DNA of 52,226 nt from Patescibacteria group bacterium (GTDB taxonomy: Bacteria; Patescibacteriota; Patescibacteriia; UBA1558; UBA10009), in contig JAHISB010000037.1 in assembly GCA_018818425.1 (NCBI GenBank), forward strand, positions 1 through 52,226, written 5' to 3'. The position numbers were made by a program, and so were the translations under genes. Within the stretch, counting starts at the first letter, position 1. Every line of letters begins with the position of its first letter. This document shows, in pieces, positions 30,946 through 39,300 of this stretch. The notes below the pieces were generated by a model. The model saw only the letters and a program-made list of their open reading frames with translations, was not told the origin of the DNA and made no database searches.

Positions 30946-31092
30946 ACATGGGAACATGGGAGTATGGGAGCACGCGAACATAGAAGTTGTGCTCCAATGC
31001 TCTAATGCTCCAGTGTTCCAATGCTCCAATGTTCCAATGCTCCAATGTTCCAATGCTCTAATGTTCCAATGCTCTAATGCTCTAATGTTCCA
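30946..31092. repeat. 8-bp unit hairpin array running into the efp start codon
   Basis: The left arm ACATGGGAACATGGGAGTATGGGAGCA, the centre GAAGTTGTG and a long right arm of CTCCAATG/TTCCAATG/CTCTAATG units. The last unit, TTCCAATG (31088-31095), supplies the ATG start codon of efp. Confidence 0.9.
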
Positions 31093-31653
31093 ATGTTATC
31101 AATCAACGACATAAAACTGGGCACGGTAATCACCCACCAGGGCCAGCCCTACCAGGCAATCTACACCCAGCATATAAAAGTGGCCCGCGGCGGAGCTAAT
31201 TTAAAAACTAAGCTCCGTAATTTAATTACCGGCCAAAATTTAGAATTAACTTTTTCCGGCGGAGATAAGATAGAAGAAGCCGACCTGCAGCGGGCTAAGG
31301 CAAATTTTTTATATAGCGACGAGAATAACTTCCATTTTATGGACAACGAAAGTTATGAGCAATTCAGTTTAAATAAAGAAGCTATCGGGGCCCAGGCAGA
31401 ATTTTTAAAAGAAGGCCTGGCCGTTGATGTTTTAATTTACGAAAATCAGCCGGTCAGCATAAAACTGCCGGTTAAAGTTGATCTTAAAGTTATGCAAAGC
31501 CCGCCGGGCATTAAAGGCGATACGGCCGGCAGCGCCGCTAAATTAGTGACTCTGGAAACGGGCAAAGAAATAAAAGCGCCCTTGTTTATCAATCAGGGCG
31601 ATGTTATAAAGGTAAACACCGAAACTGGTGAGTATGTTGAGAGGGTAAATTAA
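31093..31653 (+). CDS. efp: Elongation factor P
   Basis: The product has 186 residues, the normal size. Domain I (1-65) has MLSINDIKLGTVITHQGQPYQAIYTQHIKVARGGANLKTKLRNLITGQ, where the modified-Lys loop normally reads PGKG/ARGGA; the tip residue here falls in the ARGGANLKTK segment. Domains II and III follow (FMDNESYEQFSL, VKVMQSPPGIKGDTA, INQGDVIKVNTETGEYVERV). EF-P relieves ribosome stalling at polyproline stretches. Its start codon is formed by the last unit of a repeat array. A terminator lies 20 nt downstream. Confidence 0.96.
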   Translation: MLSINDIKLGTVITHQGQPYQAIYTQHIKVARGGANLKTKLRNLITGQNLELTFSGGDKIEEADLQRAKANFLYSDENNFHFMDNESYEQFSLNKEAIGAQAEFLKEGLAVDVLIYENQPVSIKLPVKVDLKVMQSPPGIKGDTAGSAAKLVTLETGKEIKAPLFINQGDVIKVNTETGEYVERVN

Positions 31654-31672
31654 AAAATAAATAAATTTCGCT

Positions 31673-31710
31673 AAAATTAGCCAAAAATTAGTAGAGAGGC
31701 TAATTTTTTA
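31673..31710 (+). terminator. Rho-independent terminator of efp
   Basis: AAAATTAGCC (31673-31682) pairs with GGCTAATTTT (31698-31707), followed by TTA. The next promoter begins at 31711. Confidence 0.85.
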
Positions 31711-31739
31711 TTGACAAGATTGTAAAACTATGCTATAAT
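31711..31739 (+). promoter_or_regulatory. Perfect-consensus extended promoter
   Basis: TTGACA (31711-31716), 17 nt ending in TGC, then TATAAT (31734-31739). It drives the 98-residue membrane protein gene, whose leader carries a GAGGAGG ribosome binding site. Confidence 0.9.
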
Positions 31740-31781
31740 AATCTATTATGAACATTAGATAAAAAAGAGGAGGTAAAAAAA

Positions 31782-32078
31782 ATGGGAGCTATAATCCTGC
31801 TAATTGCCGTGGTAATAACTATCATGGTGGCGCTGGTAGGCTATGTCGGTGTTACCATGTATATATGGTTTCCATTTTGGAAATCATTCCCCATGTATTG
31901 GCCAGCGCTGGGCCTTTGTTTGGTGGTGCTCTTCATCTCCCCCTACACGGCACTATGTCTCTTTATAGTAGTCGCTGTCCTGATGATATTAAAGGGTCAG
32001 GATAGAGACACTAAAAAGGTAGGAACATCCGTCTTGGAATTTAAAAAAGGTCCAAGAGTAGTCGATAAGAAACGGTAG
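31782..32078 (+). CDS. Small two-TM membrane protein, unknown function
   Basis: The product has 98 residues. Two hydrophobic helices (about 3-30 and 41-68) are joined by an aromatic loop (MYIWFPFWKSFPMYWP), and a basic cytosolic tail follows (DRDTKKVGTSVLEFKKGPRVVDKKR). GAGGAGG lies 7 nt before the ATG. With a perfect promoter, a strong ribosome binding site and its own terminator it looks like an independent, highly expressed unit. I recognise no family. Its strong signals contrast with the leaderless genes nearby, so a recent arrival is possible. Confidence 0.72.
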   Translation: MGAIILLIAVVITIMVALVGYVGVTMYIWFPFWKSFPMYWPALGLCLVVLFISPYTALCLFIVVAVLMILKGQDRDTKKVGTSVLEFKKGPRVVDKKR

Positions 32079-32138
32079 TTTCTTATCGACTTAGTAAAAA
32101 AGTCCCACTCTACACAAATAGGGCGGGATTTTTATTTC
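32061..32138 (+). terminator. Hairpin over the stop codon plus downstream terminator
   Basis: GTCGATAAGAAAC (32061-32073) is fully complementary to GTTTCTTATCGAC (32078-32090), with the stop codon TAG (32076-32078) in the hairpin. A second, imperfect hairpin (TCCCACTCT / AGGGCGGGA, 32103-32129) ends in TTTTTATTT and could also terminate the convergent minus-strand transcript. Confidence 0.7.
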
Positions 32139-32150
32139 ACCATGCTTAAA

Positions 32151-33350
32151 CTATCTCCATTTAAAAGTCAGGGTTTTAAGGTCTCCGTAAGCCCAGCCCT
32201 GCAGTTTTTTATTATAATTTGCCAGATGCAAAAGATAAACGGCAGAATCATTCTCACTCAAACCGCAACCGAGCAACAACTCCATAAAAATTTCTTTCAG
32301 GCCTGGTTGTTTTTTAATAGTAACTTTTAATTTTTCGGCTAGCTGGTTGGTAAGGATATCTAGTTGCTGATCTTTTTTTACAATCAGAGACAAAATTGAC
32401 AGCACTATTTTGGGATCTTTTATGCCAGCGATTAAAATTTCAACCAACTTTGGCAATTCATAATTATTGTATTTTTTTACAGATTCATCAATGCCATATT
32501 TCTTCTGTAATTCAGTTAAAGTAAATTTATATATATTTTGTATCTTTTTTAAATTATCATCATCTCGACTGCCTTTATTAATAACATCATCGGCTGCTTC
32601 AGCCGGCGCCTGGACAGCGCTTTCACCAGCCGACTCTAAAGCGCTTGCCAATTCAAAATCAAAATCAAACAAGCCCGGGGTTTGAAAAAAACTGCTGTGT
32701 TTAAAAGGATTGGATAAAATAGTATACAGCTTTAAAATTCTTTTTAACGTCTTCTTGTCATCGTTATTTAAAAGCTTAAAATTCTTATTCTCTTCAAAGT
32801 ATTTATTTAACTTTAAAGAATCCAGACCCTTGGGCGAGTCGGAAAAAATAATATAGTCCTTAATCCAATTTTTTATTGCCGGCCTGTTGTCCGCAGCGCT
32901 AAAATTATAATCTTTATTAAGCGAACCGATTAATTCCAAATTATGGCTGATGTAGTTTAAATTTTGTTGCAAAATTTCTTTATACTCCCATTTGCGCCAT
33001 CTTATCTGGGAATCTATCAGGGCTAAAATAGGCAAGGGGGTTTTTATAATTAAAAGCAAATCCTTGGTCAAATAATCTTTTTTTTCTTCTTCGCTTCTGT
33101 CCACCCACGACAAAATGCCAAATTCTTTTAGCAATAAACGATATTGGGCCAAAATATCTTTATTTAATTTAGAGCCATGCTTTTCCATTAAATCTTTTAA
33201 AACTGAATGCAAAACGCCGGCATCGCCTTGGCTTAAAGACATAGAAAAACTAACAACCAGTTCTTTTAATAAATCAAGATTGCCGGGCTGGGCCATTTCC
33301 GTTGGACCCCATTTATCCATTCCAAATTGTTTAGCGTTAAATATGCTCAT
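32151..33350 (-). CDS. Large helical protein next to the VirB6-like gene, unknown function
   Basis: The product has 399 residues, without signal or membrane helix. It is almost wholly alpha-helical by composition (LDLLKELVVSFSMSLSQGDAGVLHSVLKDLMEKHG, KKTLKRILKLYTILSNPF, KLVEILIAGIKDPKIVLSILSLIVKK), with an acidic Ala-rich stretch near 245. It ends with ENDSAVYLLHLANYNKKLQGWAYGDLKTL. No catalytic motif was seen and no family recognised. It starts 15 nt after the VirB6-like gene ends, so it belongs to the same unit and may be a cytosolic partner of the apparatus. Confidence 0.7.
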   Translation of the reverse strand: MSIFNAKQFGMDKWGPTEMAQPGNLDLLKELVVSFSMSLSQGDAGVLHSVLKDLMEKHGSKLNKDILAQYRLLLKEFGILSWVDRSEEEKKDYLTKDLLLIIKTPLPILALIDSQIRWRKWEYKEILQQNLNYISHNLELIGSLNKDYNFSAADNRPAIKNWIKDYIIFSDSPKGLDSLKLNKYFEENKNFKLLNNDDKKTLKRILKLYTILSNPFKHSSFFQTPGLFDFDFELASALESAGESAVQAPAEAADDVINKGSRDDDNLKKIQNIYKFTLTELQKKYGIDESVKKYNNYELPKLVEILIAGIKDPKIVLSILSLIVKKDQQLDILTNQLAEKLKVTIKKQPGLKEIFMELLLGCGLSENDSAVYLLHLANYNKKLQGWAYGDLKTLTFKWR

Positions 33351-33364
33351 CTTTTTTATTAAAT

Positions 33365-36154
33365 TTAGGCGCGTTTAATAGCTTCCAGAAACTGGTTATG
33401 TTCGTCTTCGCTCATTATGCCCGCACCTTTCATTTCTAAAGCAAAGTCTTCCAAGGATTTTTGCGTTCTACCTATCTCTTTAAGTTGACCGTCAAGCTGG
33501 ACAACCTTGCCGGTTAAAGCATTAATTCCATATAACACATCCTTTTTCCCGCTAGGATCTAAAGGATTTTTAAGGTTAAATACCATATTTAAACCGCTTC
33601 CTTTAAGGCATTCCCTGATACCTTGTGAAGTGTCTCCTTTATGATCAACAAATTGACCGCTAAATGAATGATAAGCTCTGACCATTTGATTTCTGGTGGC
33701 TTGGTTAACAAAAGCAGAAAGGAACGGAGCAAGATTGGCGGCGGTTGATATTTCTCCTAAAGTATAATTTGATTTTACTCCTGTTGTTGAATTTTTGATC
33801 TCTTTGGTAATTACAGGTTTTTTTACAGCCGCGCCTCCCCAAATAAAATTGGCGTCTCTGGAATTCATGTTTATCCTATATGGTTCGTCGGAACCGCCGA
33901 CTATTTCTCTAAGGTACCTAAAATAATCATCCATAGTCCCGGCTTTGCCGTTCTTTCTATAAGGGCTAAAAGAATGCGCTTGGGCCTTGGCAATGGTTTT
34001 GGCCTCTAATTTAGAAGTTTCTGCCAGGCCCATATGGTCGGCTTCAGTAAGGCCTTTGGCGTCCTTTTTTGTATAGTCCAAAAATCTAAACTGGCCCTTT
34101 TTAACAACCATGCTGCCTTTTTTATGAATAATCTCGCCTTTATCGTTTGTAATATCTTCCGGGGCATAATAATCTTTTTCTGCTATTCTAGCAAAACCTA
34201 TATCTTCCAAATGGCCGTTGGCTTTGGCATTTTGTTCGTGGTCGTAAATTAAAGCCATGGCCTCGTCGCTAATTTCGCCGGTCTGAGTGCTGGTGGCGAT
34301 ATATTTTTCCAAAAACTTTCCTTGTTTCTGTCTGGAGGTAATGTTTACCCCATCATAAACATCGTCTGAATCGTACTTTTTGATCATATCTTCTTCCACG
34401 CCTCTTTTAATTTCATCTTCAACAAATTGATCGACCTTATCTTTGTCTAATTTTCCTATTTTTACTAAGCTACGAGCGTATTGTAAATGCATGTCTCTTT
34501 CAATGTCAGAATTATGATGCTTAGTCCTATCTTCTTTATAGGTCTGCCTCTCTGTAACATCTTTTTTCTCCTCGGCTGTCATTAAATCATCTCTAATGAT
34601 TTCCATACCCATTAAATCATCCTGCCAGCCATTTTTTGAAGCAATGGCAAACAAACCCCTGATTCTATCATCTTTTTCACGGCCGCCTTGCATTCTTAAA
34701 ACCTGCTCAAACTGCTGCTTTAAATCTTCTGGCCCCGCTATGCTATAATCTTCGGCCATTTGCTTGGCATGTTTCTCCGCAATATTTTGTCCGTGCGAAG
34801 TATAAACGTCTCTCGCTCGGTTGGCTTCATCATGGGCGTAGGCCTGAGCCCGGTCTTTAGCTCTCTCGTTTAGCTCATCGCCTCTTTTCTGCCGTCCTTC
34901 CCAGCCCGCCTTAGTTAAATACTTAAGACCTCTTCTGAAACCGCTGCCTTCCAGCCCTTTAGCGGTGGAAAAATTTTGAATTCCCCTGCCTGCTGCCTTC
35001 CAGCCCCTCTTCACAGCAAATCCGCCCAGCTGGCCGGCTTTCCTGACAGGATATAAAGCGCCCTTAACCGCTTTGCTCCCCATCTCCGAAAGCTTGCCGC
35101 TAACCTTGCCGGCGAAAGCGCCGGCAAAGCCGCCGGCCTGCTGGGCGTACTGCAGTCCCAGCAGCAATAAAGCGATGGAAACAATAAAAATATAAATACG
35201 CTCCCACAAAAGATCAGTATCGCTTTCAGGGTCCAGGAATACATTTACTTGGGAGGTTAAGCTTAAATCATTGCCCATGGTTATGCCGGCGGCCAGCAGC
35301 ATAAACGCCAGCCATAAACAAAAGGCCAAAATCACCCCAATGGTCAGCTGATTCCAAAATTTTTTCCAGAACTCCGACGAATACTGCTTAAGCCCGGGAA
35401 AAGCCACGGCCAAAAAAGCAAAGGGCGAAAGAATAACCAGAATCCACAAATTAAGAACGCGCCATAACAGCACCGCCACATAAACCATCATTACGGCGCT
35501 GGCAACTATTAAAAAAACCAGGTTTAACAGCACGGTGGCCAGAATATCTTCTTTGGTAAACACGCCGCCCGTTTGAGAAAGGTCCACCATGGCCGAGCCG
35601 GTTGTGGTTATGCCAAAGGCATAAGACATGGCATTAACCGCCACGTTTTGAAAAGCATCAACAAAAGTCAGCATAATCACCTGGGCAAAATCAATCATAA
35701 AGCCCAGAATCATCTTGGAAAAATTAATTAAAAGAGCCATAATCACCAATTTCAGCAAAGTATTTTTATAATGATAAGCGGAGATATGTAAAATAGTGCT
35801 AAAGGAGATAACCAAAAGGATGATTACAAAAAACATATTGGTTAAATCCCTGACCAAAGGCCAGCCGACCTCGACAGCGTAAGAATCCAAAAAACCGTTA
35901 TACTGCAAAACCTGCACCACAAAATTAATCAAGGGCAGAAGAATATAAGCGCCCAAAAAATAATTAAGATTCAAAATCAGGTTGGCTATCTGGGCCACAA
36001 TCCAAGCGCCGGCGCCGCCGCCTAACTGCTCCGCTGTATACTCTGCAACCCCCTGCGCCAGCCCCTGGCCAGGCCAGAATGCCAACAAAAACCCAATTAA
36101 CAAAAGCAGGATACCCCAGAAAATAGTCTTCTTTTTTCTGAATATTAATCTCAT
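33365..36154 (-). CDS. VirB6/TrbL-like polytopic channel protein with long soluble C-terminus
   Basis: The product has 929 residues. A signal-like helix (about 10-32) is followed by about seven more hydrophobic helices up to about residue 345, including VRDLTNMFFVIILLVISFSTILHI, MALLINFSKMILGFMIDFAQVIM and VLLWRVLNLWILVILSPFAFLAVAFPGLK, the pattern of VirB6/TrbL proteins in CPR and Gram-positive T4SSs. The remaining 580 residues are polar and helical (KGALYPVRKAGQLGGFAVKRGWKAAGRG, then Asp/Lys-rich segments) and probably cytosolic. VirB6 forms the inner-membrane channel and contacts VirB4. The gene lies directly downstream of the giant cysteine-rich protein on the same strand, from which it is separated by a repeat cluster. 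Confidence 0.87.
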   Translation of the reverse strand: MRLIFRKKKTIFWGILLLLIGFLLAFWPGQGLAQGVAEYTAEQLGGGAGAWIVAQIANLILNLNYFLGAYILLPLINFVVQVLQYNGFLDSYAVEVGWPLVRDLTNMFFVIILLVISFSTILHISAYHYKNTLLKLVIMALLINFSKMILGFMIDFAQVIMLTFVDAFQNVAVNAMSYAFGITTTGSAMVDLSQTGGVFTKEDILATVLLNLVFLIVASAVMMVYVAVLLWRVLNLWILVILSPFAFLAVAFPGLKQYSSEFWKKFWNQLTIGVILAFCLWLAFMLLAAGITMGNDLSLTSQVNVFLDPESDTDLLWERIYIFIVSIALLLLGLQYAQQAGGFAGAFAGKVSGKLSEMGSKAVKGALYPVRKAGQLGGFAVKRGWKAAGRGIQNFSTAKGLEGSGFRRGLKYLTKAGWEGRQKRGDELNERAKDRAQAYAHDEANRARDVYTSHGQNIAEKHAKQMAEDYSIAGPEDLKQQFEQVLRMQGGREKDDRIRGLFAIASKNGWQDDLMGMEIIRDDLMTAEEKKDVTERQTYKEDRTKHHNSDIERDMHLQYARSLVKIGKLDKDKVDQFVEDEIKRGVEEDMIKKYDSDDVYDGVNITSRQKQGKFLEKYIATSTQTGEISDEAMALIYDHEQNAKANGHLEDIGFARIAEKDYYAPEDITNDKGEIIHKKGSMVVKKGQFRFLDYTKKDAKGLTEADHMGLAETSKLEAKTIAKAQAHSFSPYRKNGKAGTMDDYFRYLREIVGGSDEPYRINMNSRDANFIWGGAAVKKPVITKEIKNSTTGVKSNYTLGEISTAANLAPFLSAFVNQATRNQMVRAYHSFSGQFVDHKGDTSQGIRECLKGSGLNMVFNLKNPLDPSGKKDVLYGINALTGKVVQLDGQLKEIGRTQKSLEDFALEMKGAGIMSEDEHNQFLEAIKRA

Positions 36155-36164
36155 TTATTGAATC

Positions 36165-36390
36165 TTTTAGTTTTTTAGTCCTTGGTCTTCGGTTTTCCCA
36201 GCCAGAGGCTTGGGCCAGCAGCCCATCCGCCTTTGGAGGAGGTCGGCCTTTCAGCCAAAAGGCCGATGGCCTATGGCTCATGGCCGAAGTCTTAAGTCTT
36301 TAGTTTTTAGTTTTTAGTCTTCCCAGCCAGAGGCTGGTCGGCCTTTGGCCGAAGTCTTCAATCCTCAATCCTTAGTCCTCAATCCTCAAT
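36165..36390. repeat. 7-bp tandem units and GGCC hairpins between the giant gene and virB6-like gene
   Basis: AGTCTTT, AGTTTTT, AGTCTTC, AATCCTC and AGTCCTC units with a 7-bp period flank GC-rich hairpins (CCAGCCAGAGGCTGG, CGGCCTTTGGCCG, GGCCGATGGCCTATGGCTCATGGCC). No gene is present here. Confidence 0.8.
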
Positions 36391-39300
36391 TCACTGCCCC
36401 ACAATAATATAATAAGAGTTGGCAACGCCTACATTATAAACATTAGTGACGGCATTAAAACTGCCGTAAAACGCTCCCTCGTCGGGCACGCAAGAAATGC
36501 TGTCCAAGATAGAGCCATTAAGGCACCAGCCCCAGTGGTCTTTTAAATTGAATGACGGCGCCTGGTATCTGCAGGTATTGTTGACTAAAGTACCGCCCGG
36601 CGAACAGCTTTCGCATTTATTGCCGCTGGGGTCGGGAGAGCAGGTATAGGTATGGGTGATGGTCCGTGAACTGCTGTCATTGAGCGGCCCGGGAATGGAC
36701 TGATAACTATCGCTGTCGTGCCAATTAATTTTTATATCTTCAATAGGCAGCTGATTATCAGGCACATTAACATTAAACACCAAGCTTATTAGCTGGCCCG
36801 GCGCTGCTAAATAAATATTCCCGGTCGTCTGATTGTTTATAGACATATTAGAAACTATGGGCGCCGAACCATATTCTGCGGAACGGTCAAGATCCTCCCA
36901 ATCAACGCCCAGCCCGCAAAAGCTATTGCTATCATCGCAAGCAAGATAGTGACTGGTATCGTTATCCCACTGCCACAGCCCAAAAACCTGGGCAAAAAGC
37001 TGTTGAACCCTGGCCATGGCGTTTTCTATATTTGGCTCGTATAACTGCTCGGTGGAATTGGGATTGGCAAGAGTATGGCCGATAGCCAGGCACTGTTCAT
37101 CTGAATTACAAACATCGTCATCATCGCACCTGATGCCGGTGGCAATGCCTTCATCATCAAAGCAGTATTTGCCAATGCCGCCGCAAATGCCATTTTGGCC
37201 AGTAGATAGATCAATTCCGCAATCGGTGGAGTTATTACAGGGTTTTAATATATGCCCTGCATCTTGATTATTTGGATCATAAGGGGCGCCACTTATACAA
37301 ATTCTCCCAGTTATTGCTAAATGAGTTGGGTCGGTAGTAATTTCACCCATATCATTAATAGTAGCATAAGGCATTCCGGCATTACTACCGGGGCTAAGAC
37401 TAACAAAATAAGACGTTGATCCCCAATTATCAGGGTCACCCTGAACCTCATTATTGATACTGCCAAAAATTCCCCAGTAAGGCGAGCTCGCAGGCAAATA
37501 ACGATTATAGCCCAAAATGTTGTTGCTGGTTGTGGACCAGCCATAATCGTACCTATTTAGCCAGACTTTTTGCTGGCCATTATCTACGGTTTTAACAATG
37601 GTGGTACAGGGTTCCTTTAAAACAACAATTCCTGCCACCCAAGCACCTCCTTGACCATCGCTATCATCCATCATATCCACAGTAAAACTTTCAATCCTAT
37701 CATCAGCATCAAAATTAACGGTTACTTCTAAAACATTATGATTCCATGTTTCCCAATGATAATGCCAATTATTATCTTCACTAGTCACAAAATAAACATT
37801 GCCGAGATTAGGAAAAGTATTACCAGCATCCCAATCTGGCGCTGATGCTCTTTGCATAACCCAATAAATCCCTTCAATTTCCCATTTATAATATTTATCC
37901 TCCTCGTCAGCAGAAAAAGTTTCAAAATTGATACTTTTAACTTCTGCGCAACCGCAAATACCAGGTAAATTTCCATCTCTACAAGCAATACCATCAGCAA
38001 AAGCAATATTCTCTATATAATTACACTCGTCATTTGTAATAACTGTGCCATTCATTGCTGTTTTAATTGGCCGCAAATTGCCAAAGGGGTCGTTTTCAAG
38101 AACAACATCACCATTTGGATCGTCAGAATTTATATAAGGACCAACAAAAGTATTAGTTAAATTAGTAGTACTTGGCGGTATAGGAATTTTTCTATTATAA
38201 TTCCCTTCTGACTGCGCGCAGTAATAAAGCTCTTCTGGACCCTGGTAGCCAATGGTTTCTATATTAAATACCAAGCTGTCGCCGGCTAAGCTTTCTACCG
38301 GGAACCATTGCAGGCAGGATTGGTAATTTTGAGGATTTAAAGGGTATGGATTATAGCCGGCAAAGGGATCTGGCTCCAAACAGTAGCCGTTCCAGCCCTG
38401 ATAAGCGACAAGTTCGGTGGTATAGGCGCAGGAAGGCGAATCTGCTTTGGGGAACAAGCGGCAGTCTTTGGCAATGGTGGTGGTATCATTAATTTTAAGA
38501 ACCGGCTCTATGGCCACATCATCATACATCAGCCAGCCAGTTTGGCCGCTGTCGGTGCGCGGCCCGGTGATAAGGATTTTGGCTTTGCGGGCCTGCGGCG
38601 GAATTTCCAAATCAACATCAGTGTCGCCCACCGGGCCAAAGCTTAAAGTGTATCTAGTCCAGCTTTGGGGAGCGCTGTAAGTCCACGAGGAATAATTTTC
38701 TGTTTGACCTGTCAACGGCTCCTCGTCTTCAGTGCAGTATAAATTATCAGCATTGCATGGCATATTATCCTGATTATACCACTCAAAACCCACAGCGCTT
38801 ATTTGCGAGCCGCTTTCGGATTTAACCCACCAGGTTAAAACATATTTTTGGCCCGGGTCTATAATATAGAACTGGCCGCTGTTATCATTTTCAGCGCCGC
38901 AGTACATATAGTCGCCGGAATTAGCCAACTGCCAGTCCGCGGCGCTGTCCAGCATCTTCATCTTTAAACTAAACACGCCCCTGGCTCCGCTAAAGCTGGA
39001 TTCGCCAAAACAATAGCCGGCGCCATTATAATGGGCTTCTGCCCAATCAGCGGGCAGTTCTGTCAAGCTCTCTATTTTTTCCATATCGCCGTTCTGAACG
39101 GTTATTTTATCTCCCAGCTGGAGCATGGCTTCCGGCGAATAATGGCCGGCCGCCATAAGGCCATTGCCCCAATCGGCGCCGGCCTTGCTGTAGCCGGATA
39201 AATATCTGATGCTGTTAAATTCAGCGGCGCGCGTGCTGGTGCTGGTTAAATCTATGGTCAGCTCTGCGGTATTAGCGGGAATAATATTAGCGCATCCTTG

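Noticed and set aside
23256-31092. CRISPR array
   Set aside because: The arrays are regular, but the units are only 8 bp without spacers, and the two halves are inverted. No cas genes are present.
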